A stretch of 64,000 nucleotides of DNA from CAVZRC01 sp963777695 (GCA_963777695.1 CAVZRC010000003.1:3162001-3226000); one strand, 5' to 3'. Positions 9,972-19,434 are shown, numbered from the stretch's first letter. Numbers and translations: made by a program. The notes: a model not told the origin generated them from the sequence alone.

Positions 9972-10567
9972 GGAAATCCTCCAACTCCCTCGCACGCACC
10001 CGGCCGGCCCTGCGCCGATCGCTCCCGGATCCGTCGAGCGGGGAGAATGCTTGTCTTCCTAACATGACCGCGACCGCCTCGGCACCGGTCGGATTGAGCC
10101 GAGCCGGGCCGAGAGGCGTTAAGTCTCCTGGTTGGACCGATCGTACTGGCCGTCTCGACCGCTGTCCTTCGCGAGTCGAGGCGACTCATCCGGTTTCGGC
10201 TCGTCGGGTTCTCCGCCGATTCGATTCCCCGGGGTTGCCCCGGGCTCTCGGGCGGCTCAAGGGGGTTCACACCACCTCCGGACCGTCTGCCGGACTTGCG
10301 TCTCCTGACGCCTAGCGATTATGATCGGGCATTCCTCCGCGACCCTTGAGGAATTGCCCTACATCCCGATCATACTTAATAATCGGATCATCTCCTTTCC
10401 CCCTGGCCGCCGTGCCGGTGGCCTCGCGAGGCCCGTCGCCGCGAATGCCGATGACATCCCAGGAGATGGCCGCGGACCTGGTTTTCCGGGAGTCTTGGAA
10501 AATGCCGGACAGATCGCCTTCCCGTCGTCGGTCCCCCAGTCGGATTCCCTCGGCTCGAGCGTGGCGC
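9972..10567. other. Intergenic region between divergent genes
   Basis: About 600 bases separate the starts of two divergent genes encoding exported proteins, so promoters for both are expected here. Short open frames are present but carry no domain. Local imperfect palindromes occur around 10322-10378 (GATCGGGCA / TGCCCTACATCCCGATC). No structured RNA was recognised. Confidence 0.35.
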
Positions 10568-11705
10568 ATGCTTCATCAGTGCGGCATCGATCCTGGGACT
10601 GGCCATCCTGACCGGGTCGCTCACTCGCGCATCGGCCCAGGTCCCAGGAGGCGCCGATCCGGCAGCCGGCCAGGGTGCTCAGCCGCCGTCGGGGGCGGGC
10701 ATGCCCAACCTGCAAGGCGGCGTCGCCGAGGCGACGGCCAAGGCAGAGGAACCGCCGACTCCGGCCGAGCGGATCGTCGATGAGGCCATCGCCAAAATCA
10801 GCAAGCTCCGATCGGTCTCGGCCACGCTGCTCGAGACGGTCGACATGCTGAATCAGCAGATCAAGATCAAGGGGACCTTCCTCAAGGCGCCGGAACAGCG
10901 CATCTACCTCCTGCTCGCGGTCTCCGGGCCGCCCGATACCAACGGGACGTCGCTCCAGGTTTGCGATGGCGAGACGCTGTGGCACTACCAGTCCATCCTC
11001 GATTCGCCGCAGGCCTACCGTAAGTTCGGCATCAAGTCGATTATGGAGCGACTCAACTCGCCCGAGCTCGACCCGAAGATCAAGGATCAGGCCATGAACG
11101 AATTGGGCCTGGCCGGCCCGGAGATCCTCCTCATCGGCTTGCGGCGCGACTTCCGATTCGAAGAAAAGGAGGAAGCCGCGCTCGATGGCAAGCCGGTCTG
11201 GGTCTTGCACGGATCCTGGAAGAGCCGTCAGGGATTGGTGGCCCCGGACGGCCGCGCCGTCAAGCAGGCCGGGCTCTTGCCGCCGTACATCCCGAGCGAC
11301 GCTCTCCTCTACATCGGCAAGGAGAACGGCTGGCCCTACAAGCTCAGTCTCTCGGGCCGACAGCCGACGGCCTTGCTCGACACCCGACGCAAGGGACCGG
11401 ATGGGAGATATATCGGCTCGAAGAGCTCGATCGAGACGGTGACCCCTACCAAGATCGTCCTCGAATATTCCGACGTGAAGCTCAACGTGGCGATCCAGCT
11501 CAATGAATTCGTCTTCCAGGCCCCTCCCGCGGCCTCGGTCGAGGATAACACCGAGATGATGGTCAGGGCGCTGGATAATGCGATCCGTATGCAGACCGAT
11601 CGCAAGAAGGCAGATGTCACCAAGAAGGACGGTGCGATCCTCGAACAGGAGATCAACATCCCTCCGCCTCCGGGCTCGCCCACCACGCCGTCCTCACCCC
11701 AGTGA
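10568..11705 (+). CDS. LolA-like secreted protein, frame break in the signal peptide
   Basis: A reconstructed protein of about 378 residues. The long frame has no ATG, GTG or TTG from its upstream stop until ATG 10701, yet the residues before 10701 are a clean signal peptide (SAASILGLAILTGSLTRASAQ). Removing one base just after the ATG at 10568 gives MLISAASILG. The true start is therefore probably 10568, or 10502, with an Arg-rich extension. The mature part has a LolA/LppX-like pattern (a conserved VSATLLETVDMLNQQIKIKG opening, then repeated beta strands such as VCDGETLWHYQ and VWVLHGSW). That fold binds lipids or lipoproteins in the periplasm. The C-terminus is Pro-rich. The fold assignment is tentative. 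Confidence 0.6.
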
Positions 11706-11832
11706 GAGGCTCTGAATCAATCGATTCCAGATGACGGATTGCGGATTGCGAATGAATTTAAAGCCTGAAGCATCGAAGGCTTATGGATTCGCGATCCGGA
11801 ATCCGCGATCTGCAATCCGATTCTTTCACGAA
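11704..11832. repeat. Dispersed 130-bp repeat, copy A
   Basis: About 129 bases starting at the stop codon of the LolA-like gene match, at roughly 85% by eye, the element at 33583-33712. Shared blocks include GAGAGGCT-TGAATCAATC, ATTCCAGATGAC, GGCTTATGGATTCGCGATC and CGGAATCCGCGATC. Inside, GATTGCGGATTGCGAAT pairs loosely with ATTCGCGATCCGGAATCCGCGATCTGCAATC, so the transcript could fold. Both copies directly follow a coding region. Confidence 0.7.
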
Positions 11833-11949
11833 CCCGGAGGGCTGGCCTTCCGGCTTGTGACGTTGATTTCCATTGGGCGAGATCCTAGAATCAACTTCAC
11901 AATGTTGATCTAGAAACTAAACTTTCCAGGCGGAGGTCAGTGAAGTCCG

Positions 11950-13731
11950 ATGGAGCCGACCAAACCGGGCGGCGGGGCGAAGCCGAGCAAGGTCGAGGCG
12001 ATCAAGCTGGCCAGCCAGTATCTGAAGACAGTCGTGGCGGACGAACTGGAGAACGGCTCGTCGCACTTCTCCGAGGACGCGGCGACGGTCCTGAAGTTCC
12101 ACGGCTCGTACCAGCAGGATGACCGCGACCTGCGGAAGAATCTGAAGAAGGAAGGCAAGGAGAAAGCCCACCAGTTCATGGTGCGGGTCCGGATCGTCGG
12201 CGGGCAGTTAACCGCCGAGCAATACCTGGCTTGCGACCATCTGGCGCGCACCATCGGCAATGGCAGCCTGCGGATCACCACGCGACAGGAGTTCCAGCTC
12301 CATGGGGTCTTGAAAGAGGACCTCAAGAGCACGATCCGCCGGATCAACGAGAGTCTGCTCTCGACCCTGGCGGCGTGCGGCGACGTGGAGCGCAATGTAC
12401 TCTGCTGCCCGGCACCGCTGGGCGACTCGCTCCGCGATCGGCTCCATGCCGATGCGGAGGGCTGGGCCTCGCACTGTGCCCCCAGGGCCTCGAGTTACTG
12501 GGAGATCTGGCTGGACGGCGAGAAGATCGAGTCGCTCCCCCCGGCCGGCCCGGTCCAGGTCCCGACGTCCGGCGATGATCCCGTCGAGCCGATCTACGGC
12601 AAGACCTACCTGCCCCGGAAGTTCAAGACGGCCTTCGCGCTTCCCGATGATAATTGCACCGACATCCACGCGAACGATCTCGGCTACCTCGGTGTCGTCG
12701 AGGACGGGAAGCTCGTCGGATATAACGTCCTGGTCGGCGGGGGCCTTGGCACCACGCCGAGCGCACAGAAGACGTTCCCGTTCCTGGCGGTCCCGCTCTG
12801 CTACGTCGACCGGGCCGACGTCCTGAAGATCGGCGAGGCCGTACTGAAGGTCTTCCGCGACTTCGGGAATCGCTCCGACCGGAAACGGGCGCGGCTCAAG
12901 TACATCATCCACGACTGGGGATTGCCCGCCTTCCGCGCCAAGATCGAGGAGTATCTCGGTCATCCGATCGCGGACCCGAAGCCGGTGCAGGTGACCGGCG
13001 TCGACGACCATCTGGGCTGGCATGACCAGCCGGACGGCAAGCTCTTCCTGGGCCTGCCGGTCGAGAATGGGCGGATCAAGGACGAGGGCTCCTATCGGCT
13101 GCTCGGCGGGCTGAAGGCGTTCTTCGAGAAATACCGGACGCCCGGTCGGCTGACCTGCCAGCAGTCGATCCTCCTCATCGACATCGATCCTTCTCACCGA
13201 GCCGAGATCGAGCGATGGCTCGAGGAATACGGCATCGCGACGGTCGAGCAGATCTCGACCGTCCGACGATGGTCGATGGCCTGCCCGGCGCTGCCGACCT
13301 GCGGACTGGCGGTCACCGAGGCCGAGCGAGCCCTTCCGGGGGTGATCGACCAGCTCGAGACCGAGCTATCGCGGCTGGGACTCGATCAGGAGCGGCTGAC
13401 GGTGCGGATGACCGGCTGCCCCAACGGCTGCGCCCGTCCCTACAACTCCGACATCGGACTGGTCGGGCGCTCGGCCGTCGTCCTGCCGGACGGGACGCCC
13501 GGACCCGGGAGTTACACCATCTTCCTGGGCGGACGCACCATCGGCGATCGTCTCAACGTCGAATACAAGGATTATGTCCCTTACGACCAGGTGGTTACCG
13601 AGCTCGTCCCGGTCTTCACCCGCTTCAAGGCGGAGCGGCTCGAGAACGAGACGTTCGGCGACTTCTGCGATCGGGTCGGTGTTGAAGTGCTCGCCCGCGC
13701 CGCATCCACAGAGCTGAACCCCGTCGGCTGA
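11950..13731 (+). CDS. cysI: Assimilatory sulfite/nitrite reductase, siroheme subunit
   Basis: A 593-residue siroheme and [4Fe-4S] reductase that catalyses the six-electron reduction of sulfite to sulfide (or nitrite to ammonia). Cluster/siroheme ligands are visible as C445-x5-C451 (ACPALPTC) and C490-x3-C494 (TGCPNGC). Two repeated ferredoxin-like halves and siroheme-binding domains are present (RITTRQEFQLHG near 110, NVLCCPAP near 150, LVGGGLG near 265). Length fits the CysI/ferredoxin-type monomer. With no flavoprotein partner next to it, the electron donor is probably ferredoxin or encoded elsewhere. GGCGGAGG lies about 14 bases upstream of the ATG. Cytidine deaminase follows after 50 bases. 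Sulfite is favoured over nitrite from overall similarity. Confidence 0.88.
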   Translation: MEPTKPGGGAKPSKVEAIKLASQYLKTVVADELENGSSHFSEDAATVLKFHGSYQQDDRDLRKNLKKEGKEKAHQFMVRVRIVGGQLTAEQYLACDHLARTIGNGSLRITTRQEFQLHGVLKEDLKSTIRRINESLLSTLAACGDVERNVLCCPAPLGDSLRDRLHADAEGWASHCAPRASSYWEIWLDGEKIESLPPAGPVQVPTSGDDPVEPIYGKTYLPRKFKTAFALPDDNCTDIHANDLGYLGVVEDGKLVGYNVLVGGGLGTTPSAQKTFPFLAVPLCYVDRADVLKIGEAVLKVFRDFGNRSDRKRARLKYIIHDWGLPAFRAKIEEYLGHPIADPKPVQVTGVDDHLGWHDQPDGKLFLGLPVENGRIKDEGSYRLLGGLKAFFEKYRTPGRLTCQQSILLIDIDPSHRAEIERWLEEYGIATVEQISTVRRWSMACPALPTCGLAVTEAERALPGVIDQLETELSRLGLDQERLTVRMTGCPNGCARPYNSDIGLVGRSAVVLPDGTPGPGSYTIFLGGRTIGDRLNVEYKDYVPYDQVVTELVPVFTRFKAERLENETFGDFCDRVGVEVLARAASTELNPVG

Positions 13732-13781
13732 GGAAGACCCGCGCGGACGGGGCTCCTTTCGTCGGTCAGAAAAGGAGTGAG

Positions 13782-14198
13782 ATGGAGATCCCCGAAGCCG
13801 TCTATTCCTCGCTGGAGGCGGCCGCGCGTCGAGCCGCGGCCTGCGCGTATTGCCCCTACAGCCGGTTCCCGGTCGGGGCCGCGTTGGTGACGGATCGCGG
13901 CGAGATCTTCGCGGGCTGCAATGTGGAGAATGCGTCCTTCGGCCTGACGATCTGCGCCGAGCGGAACGCGGTCTTCCAGGCCGTCTCGCAATCGCAAGCG
14001 CGGCTCGTCATCCGAGCCATCATGGTCTACACCCCGACGACCGAGCCCACCGCTCCGTGCGGTGCCTGCCGGCAGGTCATCAACGAGTTCGGCCCCGATG
14101 CGGAAGTCATCTCGACTTGCGATGGCCCTGGCACGATCTATTCGAGGCTCGGGAGCCTGCTGCCGCAGGCGTTCGGACCGGGTAACCTGGGAGCGTAG
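13782..14198 (+). CDS. cdd: Cytidine deaminase
   Basis: A 138-residue zinc-dependent homotetrameric cytidine deaminase, which turns cytidine or deoxycytidine into uridine or deoxyuridine in pyrimidine salvage. Zinc ligands C58, C93 and C96 and the catalytic E60 are visible in the motifs ICAERNAV and PCGACRQ. The substrate motif GCNVENASFG is at 45-54 and YSRFPVGAAL at 26-35. AAAAGGAGTGAG before the ATG at 13782 is an excellent ribosome binding site. It sits 50 bases after the reductase gene on the same strand and may be co-transcribed, without an obvious shared pathway. Length is normal for the family. Confidence 0.93.
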   Translation: MEIPEAVYSSLEAAARRAAACAYCPYSRFPVGAALVTDRGEIFAGCNVENASFGLTICAERNAVFQAVSQSQARLVIRAIMVYTPTTEPTAPCGACRQVINEFGPDAEVISTCDGPGTIYSRLGSLLPQAFGPGNLGA

Positions 14199-14334
14199 GG
14201 CCTAATCCGATGGCCCTCAACGATAGACGGGACGAGTCCGCGGTCCTCGGCGCGTCGTCTCCGACTCCCGCGCCCTGCCCCCAATGCTAGACTTCTCATT
14301 GGCCCAGTCGCCCGGGTTTTATGGAAGGAAGAGC

Positions 14335-15078
14335 ATGTCCACCATCACGACTCCGCGGCCCATGCCGGTCGTGCCACCGGCGCCCAAGCCTCCCGTCGCC
14401 ACAGTGTCGGGTGACCAACGGATCGTCATCCGGGGCGTGGGATGGCATGTCTACGAGACACTGGTCGATAGCATCGGAGAGGATCAACACGTCCGGATTG
14501 CTTATGATGGGATGGATCTGGAGATCATGACCACCGGCTATGTCCACGAGGGATTCAAGGGCCTCTTTGGTCGTCTCATGGATTTGGTCACGGAGGAACT
14601 GGACATCCCGTGCCTCGACGCCGGACAGACCACCTGGAAACGCCCGGGGATCGATCGGGGCCTCGAAGCCGATCAGTGTTACTACTTCGACCGGAAGAAG
14701 CTGGCGGTCGTCGCGGAGGCGTGGGCGCGAAAGTCGAACGAAATCTCGGATTACCCGAACCCCGACCTGGCCATCGAGATTGACATCTCCCGCTCCGAAA
14801 TCGATCGGGCCAGCATCTATGCGGCCATGCGTGTTTCCGAGATCTGGCGATTCGATGGCAAGGACTTGGTCATCGAACAGTTGGGAGCGAATGGTCAGTA
14901 CGCGGTGTCCAAGACCAGTCGATTTGTGCCGATCCTGCCCGATGAGGTCATGGCTTGGATCAACGCGGAAGACGTCATCAACAGGACGGGTTGGGTACGT
15001 CAACTCAGGGCCTGGATTCGCGCCGAACTGTTGGGTCGTAAGGCGGGCAACAAAAAGCGCCCGCGTCGGAAGAAGTGA
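14335..15078 (+). CDS. Uma2-family endonuclease-fold protein, copy 1
   Basis: A 247-residue Uma2 (DUF820) protein with a PD-(D/E)xK-type fold, a family very abundant in planctomycetes and cyanobacteria whose cellular role is unknown. The core is seen at IAYDGMDLEIMTTGYVHEG, LEADQCYYF, NPDLAIEIDIS and IYAAMRVSEIWRFDG. The N-terminus is a Pro-rich segment and the C-terminus is basic (NKKRPRRKK). The ATG at 14335 follows GGAAGGAAGAGC; a start 51 bases upstream is less likely because the ribosome binding site and N-terminus match copy 2. Copy 2 follows directly and has the same length, so this is a tandem duplication. Confidence 0.85.
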   Translation: MSTITTPRPMPVVPPAPKPPVATVSGDQRIVIRGVGWHVYETLVDSIGEDQHVRIAYDGMDLEIMTTGYVHEGFKGLFGRLMDLVTEELDIPCLDAGQTTWKRPGIDRGLEADQCYYFDRKKLAVVAEAWARKSNEISDYPNPDLAIEIDISRSEIDRASIYAAMRVSEIWRFDGKDLVIEQLGANGQYAVSKTSRFVPILPDEVMAWINAEDVINRTGWVRQLRAWIRAELLGRKAGNKKRPRRKK

Positions 15079-15224
15079 GTCGCCCCAAGTCGTCGTCGAT
15101 GACACTCGAAACGAGAAGACGCAAGCTGCGGTCCTGGCCGGCTCGTCGCCACGTCCCGCGCCTTGCCCCACGTACTAAGATCGCTCTTGGCTCGGTCGCC
15201 CCGGAGTCTTTCGGAAGGAAGAGC

Positions 15225-15968
15225 ATGTCCACCATCACGAGTCCACGGCCCTCGCCGGTCGTGCCACCGGCGCCCAAGCCTCCCGTCGCCTCTGTGTGGA
15301 CTGACCAACGGATCGTCATCCGGGGTGTGGGATGGCACGTCTACGAGACACTGGTGGATAGTGTTGGGGAAAGGCAACACATCTATGTGGCCTATGACGG
15401 CCAGGATCTCGAGATCATGACCAAGGGGTACTACCATGAGGACGTCAGGGCCCTGTTCGGTCGTCTCATGAACGCGATCACCTTCGAGCTGGATATCCCG
15501 TCTCGCGATGCCGGCGAGACGACGTGGAAACGTCCAGAGATGGCGCGTGGCCTGGAAGCCGATCAATGCTATTTTTTCGCAGCCGAGAAGCTGGCAATCA
15601 TCGCGACGGCTCTGGCACGCAAATCCAATAACATCGACGATTATCCCAATCCCGATCTGGCTGTTGAGATCGACATCTCACCGTCAGCGATCGATCGCCC
15701 CGGTATCTACGCGGCGCTCCGGGTCTCCGAGGTCTGGCGGTTCGACGGCGAGGTGGTGGTCTTCGAGCAGCTTAGGCCGGATGGCACGTATATGGCGATC
15801 GAAACGAGCCAGTACCTACCAATCCGAGCCGAAGAGGTTCTCCGCTGGATCGCTGTCGAAGACTCCGTCAACAGGACCGCGTGGGAGCGGCGACTTCGGG
15901 ACTGGATCCGAGTCGAGCTGTCGGGCCGTCGGGCAGGCCCCAAGAAACGCCCGCGCCGGAAGAAGTGA
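15225..15968 (+). CDS. Uma2-family endonuclease-fold protein, copy 2
   Basis: A 247-residue Uma2 (DUF820) protein, the tandem twin of the gene at 14335-15078. The duplication covers the leader: TCGGTCGCC...GGAAGGAAGAGC-ATG is shared in both. Core motifs are VAYDGQDLEIMTKGYYHED, LEADQCYFF, NPDLAVEIDIS and IYAALRVSEVWRFDG. Divergence is concentrated in the central helices and the last third, while the N-terminal Pro-rich part and the basic C-terminus (PKKRPRRKK) are nearly unchanged. Function unknown, as for copy 1. The ParA gene begins 176 bases downstream. Confidence 0.85.
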   Translation: MSTITSPRPSPVVPPAPKPPVASVWTDQRIVIRGVGWHVYETLVDSVGERQHIYVAYDGQDLEIMTKGYYHEDVRALFGRLMNAITFELDIPSRDAGETTWKRPEMARGLEADQCYFFAAEKLAIIATALARKSNNIDDYPNPDLAVEIDISPSAIDRPGIYAALRVSEVWRFDGEVVVFEQLRPDGTYMAIETSQYLPIRAEEVLRWIAVEDSVNRTAWERRLRDWIRVELSGRRAGPKKRPRRKK

Positions 15969-16144
15969 ATCGCTTGGTGTTTTCGCCGATCAGACTCGGG
16001 ACGAGAAGGACGAGAAGTCCCATATTGCGTTTCACCTTTGCGCCTCGGGCCGGAAACGCTAAGATCCCGTTTTGTACCGCTCGGAGGGCTCCAAGGACGA
16101 TCCCCCGATCAACCGGTTCATGCTCGTCGAGGGAGGGAACCCGA

Positions 16145-16990
16145 ATGCGACGGATCGCGGTGTTGAATCAGAAGGGCGGAGTCGGCAAGACGACGACGAC
16201 GGTGAACCTGGCCGCCGCGCTGGCGATCTCCGGGTTCAGGACCCTGGTCATGGACCTCGATCCCCAGGCGCACGCGACACTCCACCTGGGCCTAATGCCC
16301 GGGCGTTCGGGGCCATCGCTTTACGAGGTGTTGACCGACAATCTGCCGCTGTCCAAGGTCCGGCGCACCGTGGCGACGAACCTGTCGATCTGCGGCAGCC
16401 ACATCGACCTGGCCGGCGCCGAGCTCGAGTTGCTCGGGACCGTCGGCCGCGAGGTTATCCTCCGCGATCAGATCAAGGCGGACACCGAGTCCTTCGATTT
16501 CATCCTGATGGATTGTCCCCCGTCCTTGAGCGTCCTGACCCTGAACGCGCTCTGCGCGGCCTCGGAGGTCCTGATCCCGCTCCAGGCCCACTTCCTGGCG
16601 CTGCACGGGCTCTCGAAGCTGCTGGAGACGGTGAATCTCGTCTCGAAGCGCGTCAACCGCGAGCTCAAGGTGGGCGGGATCGTCCTGTGCCTCTACGACG
16701 CCGGGACCCGCCACGGCAGCGAGGTCATCGAGGACCTGAATACCTTCTTCGACGGCCGTCGCAAGGCCGACGCACCCTGGGCCGACGCCAAGCTCTTCCA
16801 GACGAGGATCCGCCGCAACATCCGGCTCGCGGAGTGCCCGAGCTTCGGGCAGTCGATCTTCCAGTATGCTCCCACCAGCCGGGGGGCCGAGGATTATTCC
16901 TCGCTGGCCGCCGAGATCCAGGGCCTCCCCGCGGCTTCCATCTGGCAAGGTGCCGAAGAGAAGCCGGCCGACGCCGCCTCGGCGGCGTGA
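16145..16990 (+). CDS. ParA-family partition ATPase
   Basis: A 281-residue ParA/Soj-type ATPase. The deviant Walker A motif KGGVGKTT is at residues 10-17 with both signature lysines. Walker A' (LVMDLDPQAHAT) and Walker B (FILMDCPPSL) follow. These proteins form nucleotide-dependent dimers that position DNA or protein cargo. The ATG at 16145 follows GAGGGAGGGAACCCGA and starts exactly at the family N-terminus (MRRIAVLNQKGG). No parB or parS-like gene is adjacent, so the cargo is unknown; the chromosomal parAB locus is probably elsewhere. The last 15 residues are a non-conserved Ala-rich tail. It ends 20 bases from the convergent gene 17010-17849. Confidence 0.88.
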   Translation: MRRIAVLNQKGGVGKTTTTVNLAAALAISGFRTLVMDLDPQAHATLHLGLMPGRSGPSLYEVLTDNLPLSKVRRTVATNLSICGSHIDLAGAELELLGTVGREVILRDQIKADTESFDFILMDCPPSLSVLTLNALCAASEVLIPLQAHFLALHGLSKLLETVNLVSKRVNRELKVGGIVLCLYDAGTRHGSEVIEDLNTFFDGRRKADAPWADAKLFQTRIRRNIRLAECPSFGQSIFQYAPTSRGAEDYSSLAAEIQGLPAASIWQGAEEKPADAASAA

Positions 16991-17009
16991 CGACCGGCTC
17001 CATCCCCGA

Positions 17010-17849
17010 TTACAACGTCGCCTTCACGGTCGTCTCGACGCCGATCGGGATCATCGAATCCTCGGGAACGAAGCTGCCCACATCGTTGAAGGGTGCGTTG
17101 GGCTGGGTCTCCGTCCAGACCGCGAAGGTGTAATGCTTCAGGGAAGACCCCTCCGAGGGGAGCTGGCTGGTGTTGAGGAGGATCCGGACGGTCGGGCCGG
17201 CCACGCTGATCACCGGCGAAGCGATGGATTGCGTGACTCCCGTCGTGAGGTCGGTGATCGTGGCGGAGTTCCCCTGCCCGTCCGGTCCCACGGTGACGGC
17301 GACCAAGGCATCGGGGGTGATCCCGGGCCTGCCCGAGAAATAAGGCCCGAGCCTCGAACCGGCGCCCCGATTGATGGCGAAGACCACCGTTGACGCGAAG
17401 GGTGTAGTCGTGTATGGCCCGCGCACGATCGCCGCCAGCTCGATCTTCTTCCCCTTCAGCGCGACCGCCGCGCCCACATTGAGTGCCAGGACGTCGTGCG
17501 GAGCCCCCGTGTAGTCGCTCTGAAGATTGATCTGCTTGACGACGAGACCCGGGACGGTGTACTGCGTGATCGCGCCGCTACCGAAACCCGCGGCCACCCC
17601 CAGCGGGTTCTTGACCTCTTTCAGCGCCAGCGTCGTGAATTCATGGCCAGCTCCGCCGAGCAGCGCATTGATGATCGCCGACTCGCCCGCGCCTCCTCCC
17701 AGCGAAAGCTTCGGCTCGTGTCCGATCCGGGCGAGGATGGCCGCGCCCGAATCATGAGGTGGGTTGATCCCCGTCACGCTCAAGAGCGCCCGCCCTTCCA
17801 GGGGCTCAAATCCCAAGGTCTTCCGTCGCGCCTCTTTATTCCGGCTCAT
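17010..17849 (-). CDS. Surface protein with planctomycete N-terminal sorting motif
   Basis: A 279-residue protein whose N-terminus, RRKTLGFEPLEGRALLSVTG, matches the planctomycete motif (FEPLExRxLLS) found on many exported or surface proteins in place of a classical signal peptide. The rest is beta-rich (repeated short Val/Thr strands) with no recognised catalytic motif. Its tail contains FAVWTETQPNAPFNDVGSFVP. Start codon ATG at 17849. The gene is convergent with ParA, only 20 bases away, and has a 315-base leader region shared with the divergent RNase HII-like gene. Function unknown; extracytoplasmic location is inferred from the motif. Confidence 0.7.
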   Translation of the reverse strand: MSRNKEARRKTLGFEPLEGRALLSVTGINPPHDSGAAILARIGHEPKLSLGGGAGESAIINALLGGAGHEFTTLALKEVKNPLGVAAGFGSGAITQYTVPGLVVKQINLQSDYTGAPHDVLALNVGAAVALKGKKIELAAIVRGPYTTTPFASTVVFAINRGAGSRLGPYFSGRPGITPDALVAVTVGPDGQGNSATITDLTTGVTQSIASPVISVAGPTVRILLNTSQLPSEGSSLKHYTFAVWTETQPNAPFNDVGSFVPEDSMIPIGVETTVKATL

Positions 17850-18164
17850 CGAGGTCGTCTCCCGGCATGGATGATCGCGGCACCTGCTCGGCAGCGCAGC
17901 CGATGAATATCAAGCGGCGCGACCCTCGGCCCGCGTTTACACTCTACTTCCCCTAGCTCCCGTATATGGGATTCCAGCCAAACTTCGTCCGTGAATTGTG
18001 CTCGGAGTCGAGCTGTGTAAAATGAACAATTCAGGCGGATCGAATGATCCAACCAGGTTGCCTATCCTACTGTAACCCACTCGAGATCGAATTTGTTACA
18101 CAGTCGCTGGACAATCCCGAGTTTACCGGACACGACCTCAATGCGGTAGAGAGGCGATGCAAGA
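17850..18164. other. Intergenic region between divergent genes
   Basis: 315 bases, less GC-rich than its flanks (for example around 17990-18060 and 18090-18110). It must hold promoters for the surface-protein gene and the RNase HII-like gene. No gene or structured element was recognised. An in-frame TAG at 18147 limits the RNase HII-like start to TTG 18165. Confidence 0.35.
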
Positions 18165-19154
18165 TTGCGTTGGGTAGGAATCGACGAGGCCGGTTATGGT
18201 CCCAACCTGGGTCCGATGGTGATGACGGCTGTGGTGGCGGAGACTCCGGACTGCGGGCGCAAGGTCGGCGTACCGATTCACTCGCTCGATCTCTGGCGTG
18301 ACCTGGCGGCATCCATTGATCGGGCGGGCGGCGATCCGACACGGCTCTGGGTGGATGACTCGAAAGCCATCCTCCGAGGGGGCAAGGGTCGCGACCGGAT
18401 CGAGGGGACATGCCTCGCGGCGGTCCACGCCGCGGGCCTCGGTTTGCCCGGTACGCTGGCCGAGCTACTGAAGGCCCTCTCGGCTGGCACTTCCGATGAC
18501 GCCGAGCTCTCACCGTGGTTCGACTCGGACGCCATCGCCCTTTCCTGGCCCTGGTGCCAGACTCGGGACGTGGTCGAGAGCCTGGTGGCGCGGAAGGCAC
18601 TGGAGCCCGCTGGGGGAGCCTGGCGATTGGCCGCGATCCATACGGTCATCGTCGGGCCGGCCCGCTTCAATCGCGAGTTGGCATCGGCGGAATCGAAGGC
18701 CGAAGTCCATTTCGCCGCATTCGTCCGGCTCTTGCGGCGGATCTGGGATCGCGCGGCGGATGGAAACCTCACCTCGGTGACCGGCGACAAGCACGGAGGT
18801 CGCCACTATTACCTCGAGCCGCTCTCGCGGTCGTTTCCCGATATCTGGATCGACCGAGGACAGGAGGGCCCCGGATCGAGCCGGTATACGATCCGCGACT
18901 CCGCACGACGCCTGGAGCTGAACCTGATCCCCAAGGCCGATCGCAACGATGGCCTGGTGGCGCTGGCGTCGATCATCAGCAAGACAGTCCGGGAACTCTG
19001 GATGGACGGATTCAACCGATACTGGTGCGACCGGGTATCGGGACTTCGCCCCACCGCGGGTTATCCGGTGGATGCACTACGGTTCCGTCAGGCGATCGAG
19101 GAAGTCGCTGCGGCGTCGGGCTGCGATCCCGCGATCTGGTGGCGTGTGCGATGA
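18165..19154 (+). CDS. Divergent RNase HII-like protein
   Basis: A 329-residue protein whose first residues, WVGIDEAGYGPNLGPMV, match the RNase HII/HIII opening that carries two catalytic acids (D7, E8). A second family block, VDDSKAIL near 63-70, corresponds to the LxDSKxL motif, and ALASIISKTVRELWM near 266 corresponds to ASIxAKxxR. A candidate third acid is in VTGDKHGGR. The protein is about 100 residues longer than ordinary RNase HII, with an insert in the middle. The family cleaves RNA in RNA-DNA hybrids; whether this variant does is inference. The start is TTG at 18165, forced by an in-frame TAG at 18147. An unrelated canonical rnhB may exist elsewhere. Confidence 0.65.
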   Translation: MRWVGIDEAGYGPNLGPMVMTAVVAETPDCGRKVGVPIHSLDLWRDLAASIDRAGGDPTRLWVDDSKAILRGGKGRDRIEGTCLAAVHAAGLGLPGTLAELLKALSAGTSDDAELSPWFDSDAIALSWPWCQTRDVVESLVARKALEPAGGAWRLAAIHTVIVGPARFNRELASAESKAEVHFAAFVRLLRRIWDRAADGNLTSVTGDKHGGRHYYLEPLSRSFPDIWIDRGQEGPGSSRYTIRDSARRLELNLIPKADRNDGLVALASIISKTVRELWMDGFNRYWCDRVSGLRPTAGYPVDALRFRQAIEEVAAASGCDPAIWWRVR

Positions 19155-19215
19155 GACTCCCCGGCCTCCGGGCGAGGTCGAGAAGAGGGCGCGCGCCTGA
19201 GTGGTTCCTTCCGGT

Positions 19216-19434
19216 TCAGCGCTCGCGATAGACGATTCGACCCTTGGTGAGGTCGTAGGGCGTGATCTCGACGGTCACCCGGTCGCCGGGCACGATCCGG
19301 ATGAAATTCTTCCGCATCTTCCCGGCGATATGCGCCAGGATTTTGTGGCCGTTCTCCAGCTCGACCATGAACTGGGTGTTGGGGAGCGCCTCAACGATGC
19401 GCCCCTCGGTACGAATCGGTTCCTCTTTGGGCAC
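19216..19434 (-). CDS. infA: Translation initiation factor IF-1
   Basis: A 72-residue S1/OB-fold protein that binds the 30S A site during initiation. The family core is complete (EGRIVEALPNTQFMVELENGH, ILAHIAGKMRKNFIRI, GDRVTVEITPYDLTKGRIVYR). The start is GTG at 19434, preceded by AGGAGATCCGC; an ATG far upstream would add 54 arginine/proline-rich residues foreign to the family. It is convergent with the RNase HII-like gene, 61 bases away. No other ribosomal-protein operon surrounds it, so it is a stand-alone gene here. Confidence 0.93.
   Translation of the reverse strand: MPKEEPIRTEGRIVEALPNTQFMVELENGHKILAHIAGKMRKNFIRIVPGDRVTVEITPYDLTKGRIVYRER

Noticed and set aside
16145..16990. ParA gene as evidence for a plasmid or replication origin.
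   Set aside because: No parB, parS-like repeats, rep gene or DnaA-box cluster is seen; chromosomal orphan ParA proteins are common.
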